From Hahella ganghwensis DSM 17046 (GTDB lineage Bacteria > Pseudomonadota > Gammaproteobacteria > Pseudomonadales > Oleiphilaceae), in the NCBI RefSeq assembly GCF_000376785.1, contig NZ_AQXX01000112.1, forward strand, positions 1-64,000: a stretch of 64,000 nt of DNA, read 5' to 3'. Positions 45,763-55,618 of this stretch are shown here, one piece after another. The notes beneath the pieces are model-generated. The model saw nothing but the letters and a program-made list of their open reading frames with translations. It did not search any database and was not told where the DNA came from. Each line of letters starts with the position of its first letter. The first letter of the stretch is position 1. The position numbers and the translations under genes were made by a program.

Positions 45763-48435
45763 TCAGGTGGTTTGCCCTGTCTTTTTTGATGTGACTTCCG
45801 GAGCTGGGGCGCTGTTGGATTGAGGGAGCCGGATACCGTCAGCGACGAATGTTTTTAACCATTCCAGGGCAAAGTCCCAGAGCATCGGCCGGGCCAGCCA
45901 GAACCCCTGAATCTGATCCGCTCCCAGCACCTTCAATACTTCCAGTGTTGCCAGTTCCTCCACGCCTTCCATGACGACTTCGTAGCCGAGCCCATGGCAC
46001 ATGTCGATGGCGGTCTTGGCGATGACATAATTCTCCTGACTTCTTTCCAGATTCTGCACCAGGGATCTGTCGATCTTGATCTTATGCAGGGGAAGCTGCT
46101 GGATGTAGGAGAGTGATGAGTAGCCAGCACCAAAATCATCCAGTGCAATCGCAAAGCCCAGCTCGGCAAGTTGTTTTAGAGTGGCAAGAGCCAGCTCCGG
46201 GGTACGCATCAGCGCAGTTTCTGTAAGTTCCAGGGTGAGGCGGTTGGGACTGACTTGATAGGTCGTCAGCATATCCCGGATATCTTCAATGAAATGCGGC
46301 ATTTCCAGGTCCACGGCTGAGATATTGATCGCAATACCAATGTCGCCGAAGCCTGAGGTCTCCAATGACTGAAGTTTGCTCAGGGCATTTCTCATGACCC
46401 AGAGAGTTAGCTGGTGAATAATGCCGGATTCTTCTGCCAGATATATGAATTCCTCTGGTCTGACGTGCCCAAATTTTTCGTGGTGCCAGCGGACAAGTCC
46501 TTCAAAGGAGGTAATTTTGCCGTTTTTCAGATTGAGCTGGGGCTGAAAGTTCAGTACCAGGTTGTTGTTCTCGATAGCTTTGGCCAGCTCGGCCATCAGA
46601 GTGAGTCGTCGTTCACTGTAGGGGTTGAAACTGTCACGGTATTCAGCGACGCAGCCCTGCATATGGTGAGTGGCATCCAGGGCGATCTTCGCCATGCGGA
46701 TCAGGCTCTGCGGATTCTGGCCATGTTCCGGGTAACGGGCAAGGCCAAATCTGGGATCCAGGTCCAGGGAAAGGTTTCCGAAATCAATGCGTTGTAACAA
46801 GTAGCCTGATATGGCCATCATCAGTACTTCCTGCTCCTTGGTCGACACCGAGTCAAACAGCAGGGCCAGGGTTATGTCATCGACAGAAGCCACATGTATT
46901 CGATTGCCTGCAATGGTTTCCAGAGCTGTTATTCCCGGTAAAGGGCTGACGAAGTCATTTAACTGATGAGCAATCTGGTAAAGCAGTTGGTCTGCATTGT
47001 CCTGTCCCATTGTCCGGTCGATTTCACGGTACCGGTTGAGACTGATCAGGCAGAGGCTGAGTGATTTGTTGCCGACAATGCCGATTCTTTCCTTGATAAA
47101 GCGTTCCAGGTAGCCGCGGTTGGGCAGCTCGGTAACCGGGTGATGAGTTGCGTCGTACAGATTGCGTTGTTCCAGTCTCTGAAGCTCCCTCTGTTCCTCT
47201 ATCACCTGCTGCTGAACCTTGAGACGGTGATCCCGTTCCTGGTAGACCCTTTCTACAATCGCCAGGGAAATCAGGGCTGCCTGCAAGGCTGATCCAATTT
47301 CCAGTGCGTTAATTGTCAGCAGGCTGTGAGGAAGCAGGCCGAGGTTATAAAACAGCTTGGTGAGTGCTCCGATCTGAAGTCCCGTCCAGGCGCAGGTGAA
47401 CAGGCGGGCCTGCCGGATACCTCTATACCAGAGATAGGGGGAAACAAAAGACACAGCCAGCACGGCTGCCAGTGCGCCGAGGACCGAGAGCTGTTTGGCG
47501 ATGTGAGGCGGCAGCAATAAAGACAGAGCCAGGTAGCCAAGGCTCATGTAACTGATGGATTTCAACAGTTGATTGGCTTTGGGCGCATATAATCTGGCTT
47601 CCAGGAAGCGTCTGGAAAATTCAGTGAGCGCAAAGGCTGATAACGGGACCGCAATCAGAATGGAAAGATTCTGCAGGGTGGGCAGATTTGGCCACAGGAG
47701 TTGAAAGGTCCTGCCGGACAGGGATGCCTGAATCAACAGAATCATTGAGGTCAGAAGCATGTAGTGGAAGTACATGCTTTCGCGTAAAGCGATGAAAATA
47801 AAGAAATTGAAAATGATGACAAATAGCAGGAAGCCTGCGTAGAGCCCGTGGCCAACAGCTTCTATGTCATCCTGAAGGTAAAATGATTCCGGGGCCCAGA
47901 TCTGTAAAGGAAATGATACCGCTCCACCGCTCTGGACTCTGAATACTTACTGCTGGGCGGAATTGGCCGGAATCTCCACGGTATACAGATACATCGGGTG
48001 ATTCTGTTCCCTGTGGTTAAATGGGTAGGACTCGCCAGAGATATTTTCCCGAAGCAATTGTCCAGACGGACCAAATTCAGAGAAGTGGACCTCATCAAGG
48101 TGTGGGGCTCTGATAACCAGCAATCGCTTTAATGGTTCATCGGCATGGTTTTGCAGCCTGAAGCGAAACCAGAAGACAGACTCTGAATAGCCGAAGTTGG
48201 CGCTAAGAGTATCTGCCTTTTCCCACAGGATGTTTGGGGATTGCAGAATGTCCTCTACGGCATAATGACTGTGATCATCCTCGAAATACTGAAATACCGG
48301 TTGCTGGAGAGTGGTATCGAGTAGTTCCCACGTAATAATACCGGGAGTTGCTGTTTGACTTGTGGTGGGGGCGTCAGCGGCAGCAGAAATACTGGTCAAC
48401 AGACAAAAGGATACAAGCAGGGTAACCCTGCCCAA
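45763..48435 (-). pseudogene. 7TMR-DISM / GGDEF / EAL membrane protein interrupted by an in-frame stop
   Basis: One continuous frame of 891 codons runs from TTG 48433-48435. After a signal peptide, residues 30-162 form a DISMED2 sensor domain (ESVFWFRFRLQNHADEPL). A TAA at 47947-47949 (codon 163) stops it. In the same frame, VFRVQSGGAVSFPLQIWAPE, then GLYAGFLLFVIIFNFF, then seven membrane helices, a GGDEF-type domain and an EAL domain continue, exactly as in intact relatives. The GGDEF motif is degenerate (ASVDD). The EAL domain keeps DDFGAGYSSLSY, ELTETALM and QGFW, though EAL reads EGL. Translation could restart at an ATG at 47773-47775. The signal sequence may also extend upstream to a non-standard ATT. 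Confidence 0.85.
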
Positions 48436-48462
48436 ATAGCGAATAAGTCCAGCTAACTTGCT

Positions 48463-48475
48463 GATAATCGTTATC
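48463..48475. promoter_or_regulatory. Fur-box-like palindrome
   Basis: GATAAT-C-GTTATC is a 6-1-6 inverted repeat and matches about 14 of 19 positions of the Fur consensus when extended. It lies just upstream of the broken sensor gene and just downstream of the flavodoxin stop. The upstream frame of the sensor gene also reads through it, so the role is uncertain. Confidence 0.35.
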
Positions 48476-48490
48476 CTCTCCTATCCGAGA

Positions 48491-48946
48491 CTAAAAGCTA
48501 TCCAGTTGACGAGCCCACTCTTTGGCCCACGGAACAGCGACTTCTTCAGGATCTGCTGTTTCCTGAGCGTCAATTTTCAGCAGAGGAGTTAGCGGTTTGG
48601 CGGCCAGTTCGGTGAAGGCTTCAAAAATCAGATCTCCGGCACCTCCGTAGGTGTCGAAGTAGGAGCTGTCCCCAAGAGTAATGACCCCAAAAGGACGTCC
48701 GACAATATTGGGAAAATCGTTAGTCAGTCCGATATATAGAGGCGCAATATTGTCCGGCAGGTCGCCGGTGCCGGTTGTCGAAGTACACACCAGGATCGCG
48801 CCTTCAGTTTGGGTAACAGAGTCCAATGTGGGAGCGTCATGCAATTCGGCAGTATAACCCTCTTCCTGCAGGGCGGTGCGAATGGCTTTAGCGGTTTCCA
48901 GTGCAGCACCGTAAACGGAACCGACACAAATAACGATATGTTTCAC
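48491..48946 (-). CDS. Flavodoxin (MioC-like)
   Basis: 151 residues from GTG at 48944-48946, with CAGGA upstream. GSVYGAALETAKAI is the FMN phosphate loop (GSxxG), LVCTSTTGTGDLPDN the second loop, and FGVITLGDSSYFDTYGGAG the third. This is typical of short-chain flavodoxins. It is a one-electron carrier; its partner is unknown. Confidence 0.9.
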   Translation of the reverse strand: MKHIVICVGSVYGAALETAKAIRTALQEEGYTAELHDAPTLDSVTQTEGAILVCTSTTGTGDLPDNIAPLYIGLTNDFPNIVGRPFGVITLGDSSYFDTYGGAGDLIFEAFTELAAKPLTPLLKIDAQETADPEEVAVPWAKEWARQLDSF

Positions 48947-49206
48947 AACATTCCTGACAGGTAAGTGGCTGAATATCGGATATTAATCCCGGGCGGCATC
49001 TGAACTGGCCGACGTATGGAGTTGCCTATTATACTGACCTCCCCAGGCCCTGTCAGAGACCTCCAGAGGTGGATTCGTTACCAAGCAGTCTATCTTTGTA
49101 ACAGAGATCGAAAGTGTTAAGTCAGTCACACTTTTCGGCCGAAGGGGCGGAAAGGGCGAGAATTAGTGGTAGAGATGACGTGGGAGAGAGGTAAAGGAGA
49201 TTGAGT

Positions 49207-49662
49207 ATGCAATACTGGCTAATGAAAACTGAGCCGGACACCTTCAGCGTTGAGGATTTACGTCGATGCCCTGAGTCTGTCAGCATGTGGGAGGGAGTTC
49301 GAAACTACCAGGCGCGGAATTTCATGAAGGATATGAAAGTCGGTGATCTGGTGATGATCTATCACAGCAGTTGTCCTGTCCCTGGGATCGCCGGTTATGC
49401 CGAAGTGTGCCGGGAAGCTTATCCGGACCCTACAGCCTTTGATCCCGAGTCACCTTATTACGACCCCAAGAGTGACTCTGATAAGCCGCGATGGTTTTGC
49501 GTCGATGTTAAATGGCAGAAGTCTCTGGATGACGTCATTCCCCTTTCCAGGCTTAAAAGCGACCCTGCGTTAGCGGAAATGGTGGTGGTAAAACGGGGGC
49601 GCTTATCAGTGATGCCGGTGACTTCCGATGAATGGGATCATATTACGAGCCATTTTGGCTAA
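49207..49662 (+). CDS. EVE domain protein
   Basis: 151 residues from the ATG at 49207, with AAGGAG 7 nt upstream; an in-frame TTG lies 6 nt earlier. WLMKTEPDTFSVEDL, then WEGVRNYQARNFMKDMKVGDLVMIYHS and RWFCVDVKWQKSL are the EVE signature segments. EVE is a PUA-like fold that may read modified bases; the bacterial role is not settled. Confidence 0.92.
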   Translation: MQYWLMKTEPDTFSVEDLRRCPESVSMWEGVRNYQARNFMKDMKVGDLVMIYHSSCPVPGIAGYAEVCREAYPDPTAFDPESPYYDPKSDSDKPRWFCVDVKWQKSLDDVIPLSRLKSDPALAEMVVVKRGRLSVMPVTSDEWDHITSHFG

Positions 49663-49702
49663 TTCTGCCTACGGCTACCCGCCGATCAACTTCATTCGTG
49701 CT

Positions 49703-50812
49703 TCAGGCTGTGTTAATCGGCGTATTTTCTGGTTTTTGAACAACCATCGGTATGACCAGGTTACGACCTTTTAGCTTGGCCTGATATAAGTTGATATCAG
49801 CCTGTTTAAGCATGGAGCCCAGTTCCTTGGTCTGGCTGATTGAGCAGACGCCGCAACTGGTTGTAAATGATATTTTCTGACCTTTGTATGTCAGCGCGGC
49901 GGCTTCAACACGCTTTCTGAACCTTTCCGCTGTTGCCAGTGCCTGTACCATTGATGTATCGGGCAGCAATACCAGAGACTCCTCTCCACCCCAGCGGGCT
50001 GCGGTGTCCACTTTGCGGCAGGATTCCCTTAAAAGATGGGCAAATTCCACCAGGACGTAATCGCCAGCATCATGGCCATAGGTGTCATTAATGTTTTTGA
50101 AGTGGTCGATATCCAGCAGAATGATGGAAAAGTAACTGCCGTGACGTTTGTAACGAAAATATTCTTTTTCCAAATGTTGTTGCATGTCGCGCCGGTTAGG
50201 TAGCTGCGTGAGTTCATCTGTCCTGGCAGCCTGCTCGTAAAGCCGTGCCATGCTGATCAGTTCCTCTCTGGCCTGACGTCGGGAATAATCCATGACGAAT
50301 GAAAATACAGTGACAAATGAGATACTCGCTGCAAAGCGGAGCTGGAAATCGGTCGGGTAGGTCGCCCTGATAACAGGCAGGTCCGGAAACCTGAAGACGA
50401 TGAATATCAGTATTGCCATGATGCCCATCATGACCCAACCCTTGCGTAATCCGATGATATAGAAGACGAAGGGCGGAAATACATAGAACCAGAGAATGCC
50501 GGTGTTGCTTTCACCTCCTGATGCGATGAGGTAAAGGCACAGGGCGCCGACCAGCCATAAAAAGATCGATCGGAAGTTCCCGCTGTTCTGAGTTCGGTCA
50601 AATACCATGACATTCAGGATCATGACCATCGCAAACCCAAAAAGTGCGGCAGAATGTAATGGGTGCTCTGAAAACCAGGATTTGATGCCTATTGCAATGG
50701 CGGTCGCGGCTGCGGCGTAGGCAATACTCTTAATGACCTTGATCACCCGCTTGTCTTCATCAAGCAGTGTATTCACGGTTTTATACTTCTGATTATTGCT
50801 ATTTTCTGTCAT
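49703..50812 (-). CDS. Membrane-bound diguanylate cyclase
   Basis: 369 residues. About six membrane helices (to about residue 180) precede the GGDEF domain. The active site reads ARWGGEESLVLLP: GGEES, where the last position is usually Phe. An I-site RxxD (RKVD) lies 5 residues before it. SIILLDIDHFKNINDTYGHDAG holds the metal-binding Asp and substrate Asn/Asp. It probably makes c-di-GMP with product inhibition. The ribosome-binding site is weak. Confidence 0.88.
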   Translation of the reverse strand: MTENSNNQKYKTVNTLLDEDKRVIKVIKSIAYAAAATAIAIGIKSWFSEHPLHSAALFGFAMVMILNVMVFDRTQNSGNFRSIFLWLVGALCLYLIASGGESNTGILWFYVFPPFVFYIIGLRKGWVMMGIMAILIFIVFRFPDLPVIRATYPTDFQLRFAASISFVTVFSFVMDYSRRQAREELISMARLYEQAARTDELTQLPNRRDMQQHLEKEYFRYKRHGSYFSIILLDIDHFKNINDTYGHDAGDYVLVEFAHLLRESCRKVDTAARWGGEESLVLLPDTSMVQALATAERFRKRVEAAALTYKGQKISFTTSCGVCSISQTKELGSMLKQADINLYQAKLKGRNLVIPMVVQKPENTPINTA

Positions 50813-51669
50813 TCAATGGCGGTGCTTTATTGTTTTGTCGAGTTTGTGGACTTCCTTTACCTATCTAGCATTGTGATAAGCGCAGAGTCTCGTGCCTAAG
50901 CGTAGTGTTTATCCAGCAAGTGTACGCATGCGTGCAGGGCGGTTGTCTATCGGGCAAAAAGCTAAAGCATGGTTGGCAGGCTTAAACCCGGGCCTAGTCA
51001 AGTTGTCCGTCACTCTGCTGGTATCGCCGGTCGCTGCCTGTCAAATCCAATACGTTAAGCGATATTGACTTTCCTAGGCCGACCACCGGATATGTTCAGT
51101 ATAGGCAAAGTTTGGCAAAGTGGAGGTTCACTAACGTATTGGTTTGGGAATGTTTTCCGGAGGCAAATGGTTTGAGGACGGAAAGCGGTATCCGGCTGAA
51201 CACTTCGTTTGTGTTAGTAGGCCGGATGTCACATCTTTGTCATTTCACCGCTCAACCCGCACTACGGGAAGCGAGCTCACATCCATCCAATAGGATTGGA
51301 GCTGGTTTGAATAGGGCAGATCTCGTGTAGGGATTCCTGAGACAGTGAATGGCTAATAAAGTGCTGTGCTTTTTCAGTTTGCTGAAACCGGAACGAGCTG
51401 TATTTGGATCTTCCGCAACGATCCCGGTACTCAACATATAACCAATAGCACTGATTTAGATGTCCCGATCTGCTTCTTTTGCCCCCTGATGCCATCCAGA
51501 CGTACAGGTCGCATTGATAAAGCTCAGACCAGACAGGTAGGGACTGTGATAAAAAGCGTTCACTGTCGGGTGAATCTGCTTCTAGGTTGGCTGTATTTTG
51601 CATAGGGTTCTCCACGAAGTTTGGTACCACGTGCGAGAACTGACGAAAGGGCTTACCTGTGAGTTGTCA

Positions 51670-51811
51670 GGGATGACCACATCCCAAAACCAGATTAACC
51701 GTTGTTTATGTCGTTCCCGCCTTGCGGGGATTAAGTACCTTTTAATGACTTGCTGCTGATAAAAAGCAGCTAAACGAGACCGGGGGTCATTTACCTTGCG
51801 GTAACATCCCC
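51670..51811 (+). ncRNA. Candidate structured RNA: four successive hairpins
   Basis: Stem-loops lie at 51670-51685 (GGGAT/ATCCC), 51715-51730 (CCCGC/GCGGG), 51752-51770 (GCTGC/GCAGC) and 51782-51811 (outer GGGG/CCCC enclosing TTACC-ttgc-GGTAA). The density is higher than elsewhere between genes. The strand and any function are unknown; a plus-strand transcript is only assumed. Confidence 0.35.
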
Positions 51812-52059
51812 TTCGTAATTCGTTTGGTCATTAACTGGTTTGACATAAACAGTGTTTTATCCGTTGGTTTTGGCACCACCTTGCCCAGGTCGGCAGGTTG
51901 GCGAGGACCGTCAGTCCTTCTCTTGATGCACGAACGCTTCGAATGTATATAAAATGATCATGGATTTCAATAGGCTGAACGGCAAAATTAGAAAAAACTT
52001 GAATTGCTGCCTTTTCGGTTACTTTCCCTGTTCATCCAATCTGATATAGAGCCAGTTGC

Positions 52060-52085
52060 GCTTCACCTCGGTATAGAGGTGAAGC
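52060..52085 (+). promoter_or_regulatory. Perfect 10-bp hairpin upstream of the PiT promoter
   Basis: GCTTCACCTC and GAGGTGAAGC are separated by 6 nt, 25 nt before a TATAAT box. It could be a terminator from upstream or an operator arm. A second stem TGCGCG/CGCGCA (52117-52132) lies just after the box, so it would be at the 5' end of the transcript. Confidence 0.5.
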
Positions 52086-52109
52086 GAGACCCTAGCGTAA
52101 CCTGACCGA

Positions 52110-52115
52110 TATAAT
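52110..52115 (+). promoter_or_regulatory. Consensus -10 box upstream of the PiT gene
   Basis: A perfect TATAAT. The -35 region 17 nt upstream (around GAGACC) is poor, so an activator is likely needed. Transcription would start near 52122, giving a leader of about 240 nt before the transporter start. Confidence 0.5.
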
Positions 52116-52268
52116 GTTGCGCGCAGTCGCGCACGAAATAGAGAATAAGGAAGAAAGTAAAGCGAACTCGGTTTTACCAATATTATCCCCTGCGAGGAGA
52201 AGAGTGGGCGCATTATAAATTTAAGGCGGACTGGATAGGTTGTTGATCCTAAAGGAGGCCTAGTCTGG

Positions 52269-52379
52269 ATGGGGGGGAAGGCCAGGCAAAATCGTCTTTT
52301 GATATGTAAATCGGATGGCGGTTTTGTTACAGTTGCGCCCTCAAAATTTGTGGGGGAAAGCACCTATGGAGTTTCGTAG
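52269..52379 (+). CDS. Candidate leader ORF overlapping the PiT start
   Basis: 36 codons, preceded by AAAGGAGG at 52251-52258 (11 nt before the ATG). It begins MGGKARQNR and ends beyond the PiT ATG, overlapping it by 14 nt in another frame. A G7 run starts at its ATG. It could couple or attenuate PiT translation. It may be non-functional. Confidence 0.35.
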   Translation: MGGKARQNRLLICKSDGGFVTVAPSKFVGESTYGVS

Positions 52380-53931
52380 CCTCGGCCAGTTGCAGGACGC
52401 AACTCAATCAGTTACCCAGGATGTGGCTCGACTAGGTTTCGCACTTCTTTTCATTTTCGGTATTTTTATCTACACCGGTTTTCAGACCCAGGGAATTGAG
52501 GGGGGGTATATTCTGGTTGCTGCTGCCATTATTGGCGGCTATATGGCCATGAATATTGGTGCCAATGATGTGGCAAATAATGTGGGGCCGGCTGTCGGTT
52601 CCAAAGCGTTGACGTTGTTTGGCGCATTGATCATCGCAGCGGTATTTGAAGGTGCCGGAGCGATTATCGCCGGAGGTGATGTTGTCGGTACCATTAAGAA
52701 AGGAATTATCAATCCGGATTTTATTGCCGATGCAGATACTTTTATCTGGTTAATGACGGCGGCTTTATTAGCCGGTGCGCTTTGGTTAAACCTGGCGACC
52801 TATATCGGGGCGCCGGTCTCGACAACCCATTCCATCGTTGGTGGCGTTCTGGGAGCCGGTATTGCTGCCGGTGGATTTGCCGTTGCGGACTGGGGGCAAA
52901 TGGGAGCCATTGCGGCAAGCTGGGTGATTTCCCCGATGCTTGGTGGTCTCATCGCCGCCGTTTTTCTCTATTTTATCAAGCGAGCCATTCTCTATAAGGA
53001 AGACCGTATAGGGGCTGCGGTTCGTTATGTTCCGCTTTTGATTGGCATCATGGCCTGGGCGTTTATTTCATATCTCCTTCTGAAAGGCACCAAGAAGATC
53101 ATCAAATTGGATTTTGGTACCGCCCTTTTGATTGGTGGTGTTGCTGCCACCATTATTTCTGGCTTGCTGATTCCTATTATCAAGAAAGCCGGTTCCAAGC
53201 TGGAGAATCATCGGGAAAGCGTGAACAGGCTGTTTACGATTCCGCTTATTTTCGCCGCTGCGATGCTGAGCTTTGCGCACGGGGCTAATGATGTCGCCAA
53301 CGCAATTGGTCCACTGGCTGCAATCAATGATGCGGTGATAAATCATGGCGTGGTCAAGTCCGCCTCAATTCCATTGTGGGTGATGGTCATTGGTGCGACA
53401 GGTATCGCTATCGGATTGTTGCTGTACGGCCCGAAACTTATTCGGACGGTAGGTAACGAGATTACCGAACTGGATAAAACCCGGGCATTCTGTATCGCTC
53501 TGGCTGCTGCCATTACGGTCATTATCGCCTCGCAGTTGGGCTTGCCAGTCAGTTCCACGCATATTGCTGTCGGTGCTGTGTTTGGGGTGGGCTTTTTGCG
53601 TGAATATCTGAAAGTCAGTTATGCCAGCCAATTGCACCAGATTGTTGATAATCATGCAGGCATTGAGCGGGAGAAACTGCAGAAGTTTTTGGATAACTTC
53701 CAAAGCGCCACTGTAGAAGACATGAAGCTCATGTTGAAGGAAGCCAAGAAAAACAAGGAAGAAGTCCCGCTCACCAAGAAAGAGCGTAAGCGACTGAAAA
53801 ATGTTTATAAAGAGGAACTGGTGAAGCGTGCGAGCCTGAAAAAGATAGTGGCCGCATGGATCATCACGGTTCCCGCTTCTGCTGTTCTGGCTGCCATCAT
53901 TTTCTTCTCCATTCGCGGCATGATGCTGTAA
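52366..53931 (+). CDS. pit: PiT-family inorganic phosphate transporter
   Basis: 521 residues from the ATG at 52366. Two copies of the PHO4 signature appear: NIGANDVANNVGPAVGSKALTL near the N-terminus and AHGANDVANAIGPLAAIND in the middle. About 10-12 membrane helices are split by a hydrophilic loop after the second signature region; the C-terminus has a charged cytoplasmic helix (about 430-490). It imports metal-phosphate by cation symport and complements the Pst system. A large terminator-like hairpin follows (53948-53975). Confidence 0.94.
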   Translation: MEFRSLGQLQDATQSVTQDVARLGFALLFIFGIFIYTGFQTQGIEGGYILVAAAIIGGYMAMNIGANDVANNVGPAVGSKALTLFGALIIAAVFEGAGAIIAGGDVVGTIKKGIINPDFIADADTFIWLMTAALLAGALWLNLATYIGAPVSTTHSIVGGVLGAGIAAGGFAVADWGQMGAIAASWVISPMLGGLIAAVFLYFIKRAILYKEDRIGAAVRYVPLLIGIMAWAFISYLLLKGTKKIIKLDFGTALLIGGVAATIISGLLIPIIKKAGSKLENHRESVNRLFTIPLIFAAAMLSFAHGANDVANAIGPLAAINDAVINHGVVKSASIPLWVMVIGATGIAIGLLLYGPKLIRTVGNEITELDKTRAFCIALAAAITVIIASQLGLPVSSTHIAVGAVFGVGFLREYLKVSYASQLHQIVDNHAGIEREKLQKFLDNFQSATVEDMKLMLKEAKKNKEEVPLTKKERKRLKNVYKEELVKRASLKKIVAAWIITVPASAVLAAIIFFSIRGMML

Positions 53932-53947
53932 AGGCCTATCCATAATA

Positions 53948-53975
53948 GGTACTGGTCCCAAAGTGGGCCAGTACC
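53948..53975 (+). terminator. Hairpin after the PiT gene
   Basis: GGTACTGG pairs with CCAGTACC, with extra pairing CCC/GGG across a bulge, 17 nt after the stop. No long T run. Confidence 0.6.
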
Positions 53976-54086
53976 GTATCCTTAACTAATTGGAACTAAA
54001 TGATTTCTGGCATCATGTTGGTGTCGGTCGGTGGTTGAAATCCAATCAATTACCGTGCAGGGAGACGTTTGAATCAGGAGATAAGG

Positions 54087-54968
54087 ATGCAACCAATGGT
54101 GATATACCATGGCGGTGGATGTCTGGATGGGTTTGGCAGTGCGCTGGCAGCCTATTGCTATTTCAATTGTCGCGAAGGGCTGGATGTGGAGTATTATGCG
54201 GCCCAACACAATGAACCGCCCCCCAATGTAATGGATCGTGAAGTCTATCTGCTGGACTTCTGTTACCCCCGCTCGACCATGCAGACCATATGCGAGGCTG
54301 CTTCAAAAGTCACCATTCTGGATCATCATATCAGCGCTTACGAAGATTGTAAGGGGCTTGATAAAGACTTTCCTCACCTGGAGATGGTATTCGATATGAA
54401 CCGCTCTGGGGCAGTGATCACCTGGGAATACTTTCACCGGGAGCCTGTCCCCAGGTTGTTGCAATGTATCCAGGATCGGGATCTGTGGAACTGGACAATA
54501 CCCGAATCCAGGGATGTCACTGCTGCCTTGGCGTCTTACCCACAGGAATTTGATGTCTGGTTACCCTGGTTGGATGAACTTCCTTTGCTGGAAGATCTGG
54601 CCCGGGAAGGGAAAGTGATCAACCGGTATCGCAATTTGGAAATTATTCAATATAAAAAGCGGGCAGCCATTGGGCGAATCGCTGGGTTTGATGTGCCCAT
54701 TGTTAATTGTCCGACAAATATTGTCAGTGAAGTTCTGGGTGAATTGGCTCAGGGGCATCCCTTTGCCGCCGGTTATCTGGATAAGCCGGAGAAGCGTATC
54801 TGGTCTCTTCGCTCATCTGCCGAAGGGGAGAATGTGTCCCGCATCGCTTCACTCTTTGGTGGCGGAGGGCACGCGAGAGCTTCGGGGTTCTCTACTCCCT
54901 TGTCTGCCTCAACACGTCGGCTGGAGGCTCCTGGACCAGCATCTGACCTCGCCAAAATAGGTACCTGA
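54087..54968 (+). CDS. DHH-family phosphoesterase
   Basis: 293 residues from the ATG at 54087, with GGAG 6 nt upstream. Conserved parts: YHGGGCLDGFGSALAAY, VYLLDFCYPRS, VTILDHHISAYED (DHH) and the C-terminal DHHA1 signature FGGGGHARASGF. Such enzymes cleave oligonucleotides, cyclic dinucleotides or related phosphoesters with Mn2+. Lack of any extra domain gives no clue to substrate. It is followed 10 nt later by the DUF488-like gene. Confidence 0.85.
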   Translation: MQPMVIYHGGGCLDGFGSALAAYCYFNCREGLDVEYYAAQHNEPPPNVMDREVYLLDFCYPRSTMQTICEAASKVTILDHHISAYEDCKGLDKDFPHLEMVFDMNRSGAVITWEYFHREPVPRLLQCIQDRDLWNWTIPESRDVTAALASYPQEFDVWLPWLDELPLLEDLAREGKVINRYRNLEIIQYKKRAAIGRIAGFDVPIVNCPTNIVSEVLGELAQGHPFAAGYLDKPEKRIWSLRSSAEGENVSRIASLFGGGGHARASGFSTPLSASTRRLEAPGPASDLAKIGT

Positions 54969-54978
54969 CTGGCTCAAG

Positions 54979-55434
54979 ATGGACACAGCAGTACCCGGGG
55001 GAAACAGGCTTTATAGTATCGGTTACGTCTACCTTGGTCCGGAGCTGGGGCCGCGATCCAAGGATCCCGCTCATTATGATGAACGCAAGCAGGTCCAGTT
55101 TGACCGTTTGATGCAGGCGGACCTGTTCAAATCCGGAATCTCTCGTCTGAATGATGGTATGTCGAAGGGATATACCATTGCATTGAGCTGTGCGGAAAAA
55201 GATCCGGCGATCTGCCATCGAAGCCTTCTGGTCGGTTGGTCGCTCAAGCATCAGTATGGCATCGAGTTGCAGCACATTCTGCATGATGGGCAGGTCGAGA
55301 CTCAGACCTGTTTAGAACATCGGTTGATGGAGACCACGGAAACCTACCCGGATATGTTGATGGATGAGTCTGAGGCGATCCGAGCAGCCTATACAAAACA
55401 GTGTCTGGCATGCGCCTATCGTATACCTGATTGA
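54979..55434 (+). CDS. Short DUF488-like protein
   Basis: 151 residues. VYLGPELGPRSKDPAHYDE, then TIALSCAEKDPAICHRSLLVGW and HILHDGQVETQ are the core and C-terminal parts of DUF488. The usual N-terminal half (tiGHS ... vDVR..P.S) is missing: RLYSIG is joined directly to YVYLG. Either an in-frame deletion or a shortened family form. Function of the family is unknown. It is probably co-transcribed with the DHH gene. Confidence 0.7.
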   Translation: MDTAVPGGNRLYSIGYVYLGPELGPRSKDPAHYDERKQVQFDRLMQADLFKSGISRLNDGMSKGYTIALSCAEKDPAICHRSLLVGWSLKHQYGIELQHILHDGQVETQTCLEHRLMETTETYPDMLMDESEAIRAAYTKQCLACAYRIPD

Positions 55435-55618
55435 CGCGATCTATGGGGTTTTGTCCGGGATTGAGTTTTAACTTCATTGACGGTATCTTCTTGCGAGTGC
55501 GGGATCGACGCACCCAGGCTCGCGGGAAGAGTTTAACTCACGATCATTTTATACAGCTTCAGGCATCCCTTTATGTCCTGCACGATGCGAGCACAGGTCG
55601 AATAATGAGGGTTGTCTT

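Larger units (their letters stand above)
50813..52109. other. About 1.3 kb without a supported gene
   Basis: Several short frames occur (for example 51277-51630 minus and 51366-51605 plus), but none is family-like, none has a ribosome-binding site, and they overlap each other. Codon structure is not apparent. The part from 51670 to 51811 forms four successive hairpins. The region may be a decayed gene plus structured RNA. Confidence 0.5.

Noticed and set aside
51277-51630. 117-codon minus-strand frame in the gene-free region
   Set aside because: Overlapping frames of similar length exist on both strands, no ribosome-binding site is present, and composition is not protein-like.
52269-52280. 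G7 run at the leader ORF as a frameshift switch fusing it to PiT
   Set aside because: Adding or removing one G leads to an early stop or another frame and does not join the leader ORF to PiT.
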